NCBI GenBank assembly: GCA_018665005.1
Contig: JABJEE010000101.1
Coordinates: forward strand, 1-13,271
Length of the DNA stretch: 13,271 nt
Direction of reading: 5' to 3'
DNA from: Flavobacteriales bacterium
Lineage (GTDB): Bacteria > Bacteroidota > Bacteroidia > Flavobacteriales_D > Crocinitomicaceae
Made by a program: the position numbers and the translations under genes. Each line of letters opens with the position of its first letter. Position 1 is the stretch's first letter. Below, piece after piece: positions 1 through 8,262 of the stretch. Below the pieces are notes generated by a model. That model saw nothing but the letters and a program-made list of their open reading frames with translations. It did not search any database and was not told the origin of the DNA.

Positions 1-1003
1 AGCCCTTAAAGATTCTGGCATTCTCGACTCAAATCCCAATAGAGACAGAATAGGTGTTGTTTGGGGGTCTGGTATTGGAGGTCTAAATACTTTTCAAGAG
101 GAAGCCAAAAATTATTTTGGAAGCGATGGGCCGCCTAGGTTAAATCCTTTTTTTATACCCAAGATGATTGCCGATATGGCTGCAGGACAAATCTCCATTA
201 AGCATGAATTACGAGGCCCTAATTATGTAACCGTTTCCGCTTGCGCATCGGCTACAAATGCCTTGATCGATTCATTCAATTTAATTCGACTCGGAAAATC
301 AGACGCCATTGTTACTGGAGGTTCTGAAGCCTGCGTGAATGAAATGGGAATGGGCGGATTCAACGCCTTAAGAGCTCTTTCAACAAGAAATGATTCCCCG
401 CAAACAGCATCTAGACCATTTGATGTTGACCGTGATGGCTTTGTTCTTGGAGAAGGTTCAGGAGCCTTGATTTTAGAAGAATATGAGCACGCTGTAAAGA
501 GAGGTGCCAATATTTATGCAGAAGTTATTGGTAGTGGTATGTCCGCAGATGCCTATCACATGACGGCGCCTCACCCGGAAGGTTTAGGTGCAATGAATAC
601 GATGTTATCTGCCCTTGACGATGCAAACATTACTCCTGCTGATGTTGATTATGTCAATGTGCATGGTACGTCTACGCCCCTTGGTGATGTAGCTGAGGTT
701 AAGGCCATACAGTCTGTTTTTGGTGAAAAAGCCTATGATTTAAATATTAGCTCTACCAAATCCATGACAGGTCACCTTTTAGGCGCCGCCGGAGCTATTG
801 AGGCTATTGCATGTGTAATGGCAGTGAAAGAAGATATTGTCCCTCCAACAATTAATCATTTCACCGATGATCCCAATTTAGATCCCAAACTCAACTTTAC
901 TTTCAATAAAGCCGAAAAAAGAACTGTAAATATTGCACTATCGAACACCTTCGGGTTTGGAGGTCATAATACAAGTGTAATTGTAAAGAAATATAAGCCC
1001 TAA
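1..1003 (+). CDS. fabF: beta-ketoacyl-ACP synthase II, 5' end outside the window
   Basis: Condensing enzyme of fatty acid elongation: it joins malonyl-ACP to a growing acyl-ACP in the cytoplasm. The reading frame is open from base 2, so about 334 of the usual 410-420 residues are present and the N-terminus lies upstream. The thiolase-fold catalytic set is complete: the nucleophile Cys in VSACAS (codon 242-244), His in HGTSTPLGD (662-664), Lys in STKSMTGH (758-760) and His in GHLLGAAGAIEA (773-775). The C-terminal GFGGHN loop is also present. An ATG at 164 lies inside the conserved fold and is not the start. rnc follows after 16 bases on the same strand, matching the common acpP-fabF-rnc order, so acpP is probably just upstream. 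FabF rather than FabB is inferred from overall likeness. Confidence 0.96.
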   Translation, partial: ALKDSGILDSNPNRDRIGVVWGSGIGGLNTFQEEAKNYFGSDGPPRLNPFFIPKMIADMAAGQISIKHELRGPNYVTVSACASATNALIDSFNLIRLGKSDAIVTGGSEACVNEMGMGGFNALRALSTRNDSPQTASRPFDVDRDGFVLGEGSGALILEEYEHAVKRGANIYAEVIGSGMSADAYHMTAPHPEGLGAMNTMLSALDDANITPADVDYVNVHGTSTPLGDVAEVKAIQSVFGEKAYDLNISSTKSMTGHLLGAAGAIEAIACVMAVKEDIVPPTINHFTDDPNLDPKLNFTFNKAEKRTVNIALSNTFGFGGHNTSVIVKKYKP

Positions 1004-1019
1004 CGCTCTGAAAATACCT

Positions 1020-1724
1020 TTGTTTAGAAATAAGAAAACAGAGGGTGAACTTAAACTTTTTCGTTTCATTCTCGCAAAGTTTGGTTATAAACCTAAGCGT
1101 CTATCCTATTTTCAAAAAGCAATAACACATCGATCTTTCATTGGGAATAATCGGGAAGAATATTCTAATGAACGACTTGAATATCTTGGAGACGCCATTC
1201 TTGACTCCATTACGGCTGAGTACCTTTTTTTAAAATTCCCAGACAATGATGAAGGTGCATTAACAAAACTCAAATCAAAAATTGTAAATCGCAAAAACCT
1301 CAGTAAACTAGGAGAAGATATGGGTATTCGAGAGGTTCTTCTTTACAATCAAAGCCGAAGTATAAACATTAGCTCTTTGGAGGGAAATGCTTTTGAGGCC
1401 ATCGTTGGTGCGATTTATTTAGATGGCGGGTATGAAAAAACAAAAAAGGCTTTAAAAAATCATGTGTTTAGAAAATACTTAGATTTCAATCAGCTCTTGC
1501 AGGAAGAAATTGACTTTAAATCCAAGCTATATATTTGGTGCCAAAGGAAAAAACTCAAACTCAATTTCAAGCTGGTTTCTGAAGAACATAAATCGGGCCA
1601 GTGGGAATACACTATTGTAGTTCAAATAAACAATCAGGACTATGGCTTAGGCGGGGGGAGCTCAAAAAAAGTTGCTGAACAAAATGCCTCAAAAGAGACA
1701 TTCGAATTATTAGGGGAGTTGTGA
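1020..1724 (+). CDS. rnc: ribonuclease III
   Basis: Double-strand-specific endoribonuclease acting in rRNA processing and RNA turnover. The 234 residues hold an RNase III domain (about 12-150) with the signature NERLEYLGDAIL at 50-61, followed by a dsRNA-binding domain (about 165-232) ending in the GSSKKVAEQNA helix. Metal-site residues by alignment to E. coli E38, E41, D45, E65 and E117 are E51, E54, D58, E78 and E116. The position matching E. coli D114 is N113, which I believe is common in this phylum but could not check. The start used is TTG at 1020, 16 bases after fabF. No in-frame ATG comes before the conserved core, and the first internal Met is near residue 101, so a non-ATG start is needed. 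The exact start is less certain than the identity. It is probably co-transcribed with fabF. Confidence 0.96.
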   Translation: MFRNKKTEGELKLFRFILAKFGYKPKRLSYFQKAITHRSFIGNNREEYSNERLEYLGDAILDSITAEYLFLKFPDNDEGALTKLKSKIVNRKNLSKLGEDMGIREVLLYNQSRSINISSLEGNAFEAIVGAIYLDGGYEKTKKALKNHVFRKYLDFNQLLQEEIDFKSKLYIWCQRKKLKLNFKLVSEEHKSGQWEYTIVVQINNQDYGLGGGSSKKVAEQNASKETFELLGEL

Positions 1725-1726
1725 AT

Positions 1727-1757
1727 TTTGTTTTAAGCAATTAATTTGTTTTCTTTG
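1727..1757 (+). promoter_or_regulatory. possible Bacteroidota-type promoter for the small membrane protein gene
   Basis: TTTG at 1727-1730 (possible -33 element) is followed after 19 bases by TTTCTTTG at 1750-1757, one mismatch from the TAnnTTTG -7 consensus of this phylum. Transcription would begin near 1763, about 15 bases before the ATG at 1779. The match is imperfect in AT-rich DNA, so this is tentative. Read-through from fabF-rnc is equally possible. Confidence 0.3.
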
Positions 1758-1778
1758 TGTCATATCCAATTAGATACT

Positions 1779-2012
1779 ATGAATTCAACAGACTTTTTCT
1801 TCTTACTCGGCGACATTTTCCAATGGACTTTTCAAATTTTCGAAATCATCGGTAACTCAATTAATTTCTTCTTGTTAATCTGTGGTTTTGGCGGGTTTTT
1901 CTATTGGATGAATATTCAAAGACGTTTTAACGGAATGTCAGATGTCCCGGTTGAGGTAAAAGACAACGAAGGATGGTACAAAGATTCTTCCAAGAAAAGA
2001 CAAATAAAGTAA
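1779..2012 (+). CDS. small single-helix membrane protein of unknown function
   Basis: 77 residues starting MNSTDFF. Residues 5-25 are rich in Phe and hydrophobic (a membrane-surface or amphipathic helix). Residues 29-45 (FFLLICGFGGFFYWM region) form a clear transmembrane helix, followed by a basic QRR sequence and a hydrophilic tail ending in lysines and arginine. A longer reading from TTG at 1746 would add 11 residues (MFSLCHIQLDT) that look like non-coding DNA, so ATG at 1779 is preferred. Short proteins of this shape are common in Flavobacteriales (for example the DUF6341-like type), but I cannot assign it to a family with confidence. It follows rnc by 54 bases on the same strand. Basic residues just after the helix suggest a cytoplasmic C-terminus. 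No function is proposed. Confidence 0.7.
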   Translation: MNSTDFFFLLGDIFQWTFQIFEIIGNSINFFLLICGFGGFFYWMNIQRRFNGMSDVPVEVKDNEGWYKDSSKKRQIK

Positions 2013-2067
2013 GCCTTTTGACGGGCAACTTATTTCTTTCCAACACGTCTAGAACTAAAGCTGTAAT

Positions 2068-4413
2068 GTGAAACTTGTTGGACTATTTTTATTTCTATTT
2101 GTATATTCTCAAAATGCTTTCGGACAAGCGTCCACTGCGAGTGATTGCCCTGATGCCGTAAATATTTGTACCAACTCAACATTTGCTATTGATCCAAGCG
2201 GTTCTGGAGCTATTCAAGAATTAAATGGGAATGTTTCAAACCCCTCAACGAATCCCTCTTCTGGAAATGCTGGATGCCTTTTATCCGGTGAATTAAACAG
2301 TACCTGGATGGTTATTAATATTGCCAGTACTGGTCTTCTTGAGTTTTCATTCGGACAAGCTGGTGGAAATGGATTTTTTGACTGGATCATGTGGCCCTAT
2401 AACGCCGCAGCATGCGATGATATTTTGAACAATACTCTTCCACCAATTAGGTGCAATTGGAACGGTTCTTCTGCCGGTTTTACAGGTGTTGCAACCACCC
2501 TTCCTCCAGGAGGAAACGCGGCGAATTTTGAACCAGGTCTTCCTGTTATTGCAGGTGAACAATACCTTATTTGCCTATCAAATTATAGCAGCCAAACCAC
2601 GAGCTTGCCTTTGGATTTTTATGGCTCTGCCGATGTGAGTTGTACTGCCGTTCTTGTAATTACTGTTAATAATGAAACCATATGCCCTGGAGATAACGCA
2701 ACCTTAACCGCAACAGGTGCAACAGATTATACTTGGAGTCCCGGAGGGCAGACAAGTTCAACAATTACCGTTTCTCCGAGTAGCACAACGGTATATACAG
2801 TAACCGGTACTGAGGATTTGGGTAGTGGAATCATAGCAACAGGCCTCGCTGACGCGACGGTCACGGTTTTACCTGCAAATGACCCACAGTGCAGCTGCAC
2901 GGTCTCAGCATCTAATAGTGGGCCCATTTGTTTTAACGCAACTTTTGATTTAAATGCCACAGCTGTTAGTAACGGAACTTATGAATGGGACATGATGGGC
3001 AATGTTTTGGGTACTGGACAAACCTTAGCAAATGTACCAGCATTGAGTCCTGGCACTTATCCCATACAGGTAACGGCAACTGATGACAATGGCTTTGTTT
3101 GTACTGACTTAACACAACTCACCATTCTATCTGATACAGATCCAAATTGTATCTGTACCGTCGTTGCATCCAATTCTGGGCCTATTTGTGAAGATGATGT
3201 TTTTGACCTTTCGGCCACATCCGTTTCCAACGGCTCATATGTCTGGGAACAATCTGGAAACTCGCTAGGGAATATTCAAAATATGATTGGGAACCCTTCC
3301 GAAGCGCCTGGTTCGTTGTGGTATGTTATTACTGCTACTGATGACAATGGTTTTATTTGTGTTGATTCTACTGAAGTTGTTTTTAATCCTTTACCAAATA
3401 TTTCTGCGGGCTTAGATCAATCCATTTGTTTCGGTGAAAATGTTACCCTAAATGCGAGTGGAGCTCAGAGCTATTCGTGGCATGATGGAATACAATGGTT
3501 GCCCTATTCTAGTCAAGGCGAATTTAGCTTCACCCCTAATGGTAATACCATTTGTATGTTAACCGGAATTGATATAAACAATTGTGAAAATAGTGATACG
3601 ATGACTATTTCAATTAACGCGGCAGAGTTGCCAGATATCAGTCCCTTAAATAATTTGGGTTGTGTTCCCTATAGCTTAAGCCTCACAAATTCCATCATCA
3701 ACGCGCAAAGCTGTGTGTGGGAGTTTTCTAACGGTAATATTTCTTCTGGAACCGGAAGTCAAAACTTCGCATTTGATGATGCCGGATGCTATGATTTAAC
3801 CATAAGTATGGTCGATATAAATGGATGTGACACCTCACAAACCTATCCCGACATTGTTTGTGTTGAGGAGGCTATTGCTGCATTTACGGTTTCTCCAAGT
3901 ACAATTGGCCCAGGAAACTCTACAATTCATTTTTACAATGAATCATTTGGAGCAGATAACTTTATTTGGAATTATGGAGATGGTAGTACCTCATACGAAA
4001 TTGATGGTTCTTATCAATACAATACGGCTTTAGAGAATAGTTATTTGGCAACACTTATTGCGATTTCGCCCGAGGGCTGCTTAGACAGCGTTTCACTAGT
4101 AATTGCTTATGAAGAGCAGCTTATTTATTACATTCCAAACACCTTTACTCCGGACGCAGACGAGCACAATCAGTTGTTTAAACCCATCTTTACAAGTGGA
4201 TTTGACCCCTACAATTTTGAAATGAGTATTTACAACAGGTGGGGGGAAATTATTTGGAAAAGCAATGACCACAAATCCGGTTGGGATGGCTCTTATGGGA
4301 TCAATAAGGGAGTACCTGTGCAAGCTGGGATGTACAGCTGGGTAATCAAGTTTAAACCCAAAGATAATGACGAAAAAGTCATTATTAATGGTTCTGTAAA
4401 TGTCCTGAAATAA
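2068..4413 (+). CDS. secreted multidomain adhesin-like protein with T9SS type B (gliding-motility) C-terminal domain
   Basis: 781-residue exported protein, probably displayed on the cell surface through type IX secretion. Residues 1-20 form a Sec signal peptide with likely cleavage after AFGQ. Residues 25-195 are a Cys-containing beta-rich domain. An Ig/PKD-like module follows (ETICPGDNATL... at 203-268), then two tandem 86-residue modules (271-356 and 357-442), another Ig-like module (445-517), and two PKD-like modules (about 520-598 and 604-681, the second with the WNYGDGS motif). Residues 686-781 are the sorting domain: YIPNTFTPDADEHN, YNRWGEIIW, GWDG and AGMYSW. The start is GTG at 2068: an in-frame TAA lies at 2056 and no other start is near. 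It ends 4 bases from the convergent sdhB stop. The ligand or role is unknown; adhesion is inferred only from the module types. Confidence 0.9.
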   Translation: MKLVGLFLFLFVYSQNAFGQASTASDCPDAVNICTNSTFAIDPSGSGAIQELNGNVSNPSTNPSSGNAGCLLSGELNSTWMVINIASTGLLEFSFGQAGGNGFFDWIMWPYNAAACDDILNNTLPPIRCNWNGSSAGFTGVATTLPPGGNAANFEPGLPVIAGEQYLICLSNYSSQTTSLPLDFYGSADVSCTAVLVITVNNETICPGDNATLTATGATDYTWSPGGQTSSTITVSPSSTTVYTVTGTEDLGSGIIATGLADATVTVLPANDPQCSCTVSASNSGPICFNATFDLNATAVSNGTYEWDMMGNVLGTGQTLANVPALSPGTYPIQVTATDDNGFVCTDLTQLTILSDTDPNCICTVVASNSGPICEDDVFDLSATSVSNGSYVWEQSGNSLGNIQNMIGNPSEAPGSLWYVITATDDNGFICVDSTEVVFNPLPNISAGLDQSICFGENVTLNASGAQSYSWHDGIQWLPYSSQGEFSFTPNGNTICMLTGIDINNCENSDTMTISINAAELPDISPLNNLGCVPYSLSLTNSIINAQSCVWEFSNGNISSGTGSQNFAFDDAGCYDLTISMVDINGCDTSQTYPDIVCVEEAIAAFTVSPSTIGPGNSTIHFYNESFGADNFIWNYGDGSTSYEIDGSYQYNTALENSYLATLIAISPEGCLDSVSLVIAYEEQLIYYIPNTFTPDADEHNQLFKPIFTSGFDPYNFEMSIYNRWGEIIWKSNDHKSGWDGSYGINKGVPVQAGMYSWVIKFKPKDNDEKVIINGSVNVLK
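2878..3393 (+). repeat. tandem duplication of an 86-residue module inside the secreted protein
   Basis: Two head-to-tail units of exactly 258 bases (2878-3135 and 3136-3393) encode residues 271-356 and 357-442. Both begin with DP-C-CTV and share ASNSGPIC, AT-VSNG-Y-W and TATDDNGF at identical offsets. The stretch ACTGATGACAATGG occurs at 3079-3092 and again at 3337-3350. The middle of each unit (about 25 residues) has diverged. This fits an old in-frame duplication of an Ig/PKD-like fold, with two conserved Cys positions in each copy that could form disulphides outside the cell. Confidence 0.85.
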
Positions 4414-4417
4414 TCAA

Positions 4418-5185
4418 CTATTTCTCAGAAGTAAGATTAGATTTTAAGAACTCTCTATTCATTCTTGCAATGTTCTCAAGAGATATTCCTTTTGGACACT
4501 CTACCTCGCAAGCTCCAGTATTGGTGCAATTCCCAAAACCTTCTTCGTCCATTTGTCTTACCATATTTTGAACCCTCTTATTTGCTTCGACTTTTCCTTG
4601 AGGTAAAAGCGCATACTGTGAAACTTTTGCACCAACAAATAACATGGCTGAACTGTTTTTACAACTAGCTACACAAGCACCACAACCAATACATGTTGCC
4701 GCATTAAAGGCATTATCTGCATCTGTCTTAGGGATAGGAATTGCGTTGGCATCCATAGTGTTTCCAGAAGTGTTAACCGATACAAATCCTCCTGATTGTT
4801 GTACACGGTCAAATGCAGAACGATCTACCACTAAATCCTTGATGATAGGAAATGCTTTAGACCTCCATGGCTCAATATAAATGGTGTCCCCATCATTAAA
4901 ACTACGCATGTGTAGCTGGCAAGTCGTAGTTTGGGTTTGGGGGCCATGTGCTCTTCCGTCAATGTATAATGAACAAGATCCACATATACCTTCTCGACAA
5001 TCATGGTCAAAAGCTACAGGGGCCTGTTTTTCATTTATAAGCTGCTCGTTTAATTGATCAAGCATTTCTAAAAATGAGCTATCTGTTGACACTTTGGATA
5101 ATTGATATGTTTCAATATTCCCTTTGGAATCAGCATTTTTCTGTCTCCAAACTTTTAAGGTTACGTTAATGAATTTTGATGCCAT
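4418..5185 (-). CDS. sdhB: succinate dehydrogenase / fumarate reductase iron-sulphur subunit
   Basis: Electron-transfer subunit of respiratory complex II, passing electrons from SdhA flavin to the quinone site at SdhC, on the cytoplasmic face of the inner membrane. In 255 residues all cluster ligands are visible: [2Fe-2S] by C63, C68, C71 and C89; [4Fe-4S] by C165, C168, C171 and C230; [3Fe-4S] by C175, C220 and C226. Cluster assignment follows the known order in the family. Start ATG at 5185 gives MASKFINVTLKVWRQ, a normal N-terminus. It is the last gene of sdhC-sdhA-sdhB, 10 bases after sdhA. Its stop lies 4 bases from the stop of the convergent secreted-protein gene, leaving no room for a separate terminator. 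Confidence 0.97.
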   Translation of the reverse strand: MASKFINVTLKVWRQKNADSKGNIETYQLSKVSTDSSFLEMLDQLNEQLINEKQAPVAFDHDCREGICGSCSLYIDGRAHGPQTQTTTCQLHMRSFNDGDTIYIEPWRSKAFPIIKDLVVDRSAFDRVQQSGGFVSVNTSGNTMDANAIPIPKTDADNAFNAATCIGCGACVASCKNSSAMLFVGAKVSQYALLPQGKVEANKRVQNMVRQMDEEGFGNCTNTGACEVECPKGISLENIARMNREFLKSNLTSEK

Positions 5186-5195
5186 TGTGTATGTT

Positions 5196-7208
5196 TTACT
5201 TATAGTTTCTTTCAGCTATTTTAATTGCTTCGTATTTTAAATCTTCTTTGTGTAAAGCCGAATTAGTGGCTTCTCTGTCTTTGTATTCCCAGGCAGAAAC
5301 ATATTTAAATTTCTTGTCATCTCTCAATGTTTCTCCCTCGTCATCTTGGTACTCTTCTCTAAAGTGGCCACCACAAGACTCGTTTCTATTCAATGCGTCT
5401 ACCGCCATAAGTTGACCAAGTTCTAACAAGTCCGCAACACGCAATGCTTTCTCAAGTTCAGCATTCATTTCATTGGATTCTCCCGGGATGAAAACATCAT
5501 TATAAAACTCATCTCTCAATCCTTTGATTTCTGCAATCGCCGACTTCAAACCCGCCTCACTTCTACTCATCCCTACTTTATTCCACATGATCAATCCAAG
5601 CCTTTTATGGAAATGATCTACTGACCTATTTCCTTTGACATGCATTAAACTCGAAATACTTTCAGCGACATCCATTTCAGCATTCTCAAACTCTTTTGAA
5701 TCGGTTGAAATTTCACCAGTGCGAATTTCGTTTGATAGATAGTTGGCTATCGTATAAGGAAGAACAAAATACCCATCAGCAAGTCCCTGCATAAGAGCAG
5801 ATGCCCCTAGCCTATTTGCACCATGGTCCGAGAAATTGGCTTCTCCTGCTACGAAACATCCAGGAATTGTACTTTGCAAGTTGTAATCGACCCAAACGCC
5901 ACCCATTGTGTAATGCACAGCAGGATAGATTTTCATTGGGGTTTCATATGGGTTTTCAGCTGTGATTTGTTGATACATCTGAAAAAGATTTCCATATTTT
6001 TCTTCTACCCATTTTTTACCAAGTCGAATGGTTGTCTCTTCGTTTGGATTATGATCGCCTTGAGCATAGGCTACTTGTTTTCCTTTACTTTTGATTTCTG
6101 ATGCGAAATCTAAATACACGCCTTCATTGGTGTCGTTTGCTTCGATTCCAAATCCTGCATCACATCTTTCTTTTGCAGCTCTTGATGCTACATCCCTTGG
6201 TACAAGGTGTCCAAATGCAGGATATCTTCTTTCTAAATAATAATCACGGTCCTCTTCAGCAATTTGAGTAGGTTTCAATTTGCCATTTCTTATCGCATCT
6301 GCGTCTTCTTTTTTCTTTGGTACCCATATTCTACCAGAATTTCTAAGGGATTCTGACATTAAGGTCAACTTCGATTGGTTTGTCCCATGAACAGGAATAC
6401 AAGTAGGATGAATTTGTACGTAACATGGATTCGCAAACAAAGCTCCTTTCTTATGAATTTTCCACGCTGCAGAAACATTGCTACCCATTGCATTCGTGGA
6501 AAGAAAGTAAACATTCCCATATCCCCCAGAAGCAATAACTACTGCATGAGCTGAATGTCGTTCTAATTTTCCTGACACTAGGTTTCTGGCAATAATTCCT
6601 CGTGCGTTTCCATCTACTTTTACAATGTCCATCATCTCATGACGATTGTACATTTTTACTCTTCCTAAACCGATTTGTCTAGACAAGGCTGAATAGGCTC
6701 CCAAAAGAAGCTGCTGTCCGGTTTGTCCTGCGGCATAAAATGTTCTTCTTACTTGAACGCCACCAAAAGATCTATTGTCTAAAAGACCACCGTATTCTCT
6801 GGCAAATGGTACTCCTTGCGCAACACATTGGTCAATAATATTTGCAGAAACTTCTGCCAGTCTGTATACGTTTGATTCTCGAGATCTGTAGTCGCCCCCT
6901 TTAATGGTATCATAGAAAAGTCGGTAAGTACTGTCTCCATCATTTTGATAATTTTTGGCCGCGTTGATACCTCCTTGAGCAGCAATAGAGTGTGCTCTTC
7001 TAGGAGAATCTTGGAAACAAAAAGATTTCACATTGTAACCCATTTCTCCCAAAGAAGCAGCTGCAGAAGCACCCGCAAGGCCTGTTCCAACAACGATAAC
7101 ATCTATTTTAGGCCGGTTATTTGGAGCCACAAGCTTCATTTGATTCTTGTGATTCGTCCATTTCTGGTCAATCGGCCCTTCTGGTATTTTAGAATCTAAA
7201 ATTGACAT
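5196..7208 (-). CDS. sdhA: succinate dehydrogenase / fumarate reductase flavoprotein subunit
   Basis: Catalytic subunit of complex II, oxidising succinate to fumarate in the TCA cycle. It has 670 residues, typical of the long form found in Bacteroidota and other single-cytochrome complexes. The FAD-binding Rossmann motif GTGLAGASAAASLGEMGY starts at residue 41. H73 in RRAHSIAAQGG is the expected covalent FAD attachment site. Active-site residues expected from family alignment are H267 (QIHPT), R338 (VPRDVASR), H432 (HYTMGG) and R466 (GANRLGAS). The C-terminal domain carries the usual RNESCGGHFREEY motif. Start ATG at 7208, 12 bases after the sdhC stop; sdhB follows after 10 bases. No frameshift or missing key residue was seen. 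Confidence 0.97.
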   Translation of the reverse strand: MSILDSKIPEGPIDQKWTNHKNQMKLVAPNNRPKIDVIVVGTGLAGASAAASLGEMGYNVKSFCFQDSPRRAHSIAAQGGINAAKNYQNDGDSTYRLFYDTIKGGDYRSRESNVYRLAEVSANIIDQCVAQGVPFAREYGGLLDNRSFGGVQVRRTFYAAGQTGQQLLLGAYSALSRQIGLGRVKMYNRHEMMDIVKVDGNARGIIARNLVSGKLERHSAHAVVIASGGYGNVYFLSTNAMGSNVSAAWKIHKKGALFANPCYVQIHPTCIPVHGTNQSKLTLMSESLRNSGRIWVPKKKEDADAIRNGKLKPTQIAEEDRDYYLERRYPAFGHLVPRDVASRAAKERCDAGFGIEANDTNEGVYLDFASEIKSKGKQVAYAQGDHNPNEETTIRLGKKWVEEKYGNLFQMYQQITAENPYETPMKIYPAVHYTMGGVWVDYNLQSTIPGCFVAGEANFSDHGANRLGASALMQGLADGYFVLPYTIANYLSNEIRTGEISTDSKEFENAEMDVAESISSLMHVKGNRSVDHFHKRLGLIMWNKVGMSRSEAGLKSAIAEIKGLRDEFYNDVFIPGESNEMNAELEKALRVADLLELGQLMAVDALNRNESCGGHFREEYQDDEGETLRDDKKFKYVSAWEYKDREATNSALHKEDLKYEAIKIAERNYK

Positions 7209-7220
7209 AATTAAAATTTT

Positions 7221-8186
7221 CTAACTATTTAAATAAATTAAAATCGGTATAATCGCAAATAACAATGGGACAACAATTGCATATCCCCGCCCAAACACTT
7301 TAATAAGTGGCGTGTATTTTGGGTGGTTCATTCCTAATGATTGAAAAGCCGAGGCAAAACCATGCCATAAGTGAAACCCGAGAACGGCCATTGATATCAC
7401 ATAAAGGAACATTCCTAATAATCCCAAAGGAACCCCGGAATCACTTTTGTTTTTCTTGCTAAAAAAAGCCATGACAACTGTGTGAAGGTCTTTATAACCT
7501 TCCGCTAAGATTTCATCTTTTTTAGACTTCAATTTTTTCTTCTGTTCTTCTATGTCAGCCAACTGATCATCCGATATCCCAGGATTAGATGCTAGATAAG
7601 ATGAATATTGTTGCTCAATAGAGGCGTTAAATTTATCTGCTTTTAATATCAGCTCTGTTCCTTCTATTTCGCCTAATTCTCTGATTTGTTTTGTCGAAAT
7701 TTGTTCTCCCTTTTGGGTCAAATACATAGTGTCTTGAGACGAAGGAGAATAATATGTATGCATAGGTACCTCATCCGAAACCTTCATTTTCCACCAAAAA
7801 TTTGACATATGTGTCGCAATAAAAACCAAAACAATGGTTCCTAAAAGAGCCATGTATCGAGAGGGTAATGAAGAATTCGCACTTGGCTTATTGTAAGCAT
7901 AGCTAACGGGGCGGGCTTTTTTATTTTGAATAAATAAAGCAATTCCGTCTATGGCATGAAACAGTATTGAAAAGTACGTTAAATATGACAAAACCATAAT
8001 TGCTGGATTGTGGGTCATAAAGTAGGCGTACTCGTTAAAGGCTCGACGGCCTTCTTCACCTGTTTTAATTATCAGTTGGAGGTTCCCAATTAAGTGACCC
8101 ACCAAAAACAGACATAAAAACAAACCAGTTAAGGCCATCCAATACTTCTTGGCAATGGACGACTTTATTAATGCAGAATTACTCAT
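7221..8186 (-). CDS. sdhC: succinate dehydrogenase cytochrome b subunit, with an unusual loop insertion
   Basis: Membrane anchor of complex II, carrying hemes b and the menaquinone site. Five helices are visible: about 16-37, 62-86, 110-130, 252-275 and 296-318. This is the one-subunit, two-heme type, so no sdhD is expected. Likely heme ligands are H31, H77, H126 and H272. FHLWHGFASAFQSLG near 271-285 is typical of Bacteroidota SdhC. The protein is 321 residues, against roughly 220-250 in flavobacterial relatives as I recall them. The extra length lies between helices 3 and 4 (about residues 134-240): a hydrophilic, charged segment with a probable coiled coil at 205-230 (EEQKKKLKSKKDEI). With the N-terminus inside, this loop would face the periplasm. 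First gene of the operon; promoter at 8210-8243. Confidence 0.95.
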   Translation of the reverse strand: MSNSALIKSSIAKKYWMALTGLFLCLFLVGHLIGNLQLIIKTGEEGRRAFNEYAYFMTHNPAIMVLSYLTYFSILFHAIDGIALFIQNKKARPVSYAYNKPSANSSLPSRYMALLGTIVLVFIATHMSNFWWKMKVSDEVPMHTYYSPSSQDTMYLTQKGEQISTKQIRELGEIEGTELILKADKFNASIEQQYSSYLASNPGISDDQLADIEEQKKKLKSKKDEILAEGYKDLHTVVMAFFSKKNKSDSGVPLGLLGMFLYVISMAVLGFHLWHGFASAFQSLGMNHPKYTPLIKVFGRGYAIVVPLLFAIIPILIYLNS

Positions 8187-8209
8187 ATCTCAGACTCTTT
8201 TTTACGTTG

Positions 8210-8243
8210 CAAAGTTATTGTATATAACAAAAGAATGCACAAA
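8210..8243 (-). promoter_or_regulatory. Bacteroidota-type promoter of the sdhCAB operon
   Basis: On the minus strand, TTTG (8243-8240) is followed after 22 bases by a full-consensus -7 box TAACTTTG (8217-8210), matching the TTTG / TAnnTTTG pattern of the primary sigma factor in this phylum. Transcription would start near 8203, giving a leader of about 16 bases before the sdhC ATG at 8186. No Shine-Dalgarno sequence is present, as is usual in the phylum. Confidence 0.6.
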
Positions 8244-8262
8244 TGGTTTTTATTTAGAATGG

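Noticed and set aside
223..510. Minus-strand open frame inside fabF
   Set aside because: Shadow of fabF; no start context and no protein family likeness.
1746..1778. TTG start that would lengthen the small membrane protein by 11 residues
   Set aside because: The added residues look like non-coding sequence and overlap a possible promoter; ATG at 1779 gives a cleaner protein.
2347..2960. Two minus-strand open frames inside the large secreted-protein gene
   Set aside because: Composition artefacts opposite a repetitive coding region; no supporting motif.
4465..4880. Open frames on the plus strand opposite sdhB
   Set aside because: They lie wholly inside a certain gene, carry no recognisable motifs and are explained by the codon bias of the opposite strand.
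8193..8211. TGCAACG followed by GTC upstream of sdhC on the minus strand, resembling the ECF promoter at 12078
   Set aside because: The spacer is only about 10 bases instead of about 17, and a better TTTG/TAACTTTG promoter is present.
7209..8262. Search for a separate sdhD gene near sdhC
   Set aside because: None found and none expected: SdhC has five helices and all four heme-ligand candidates, the single-subunit type.
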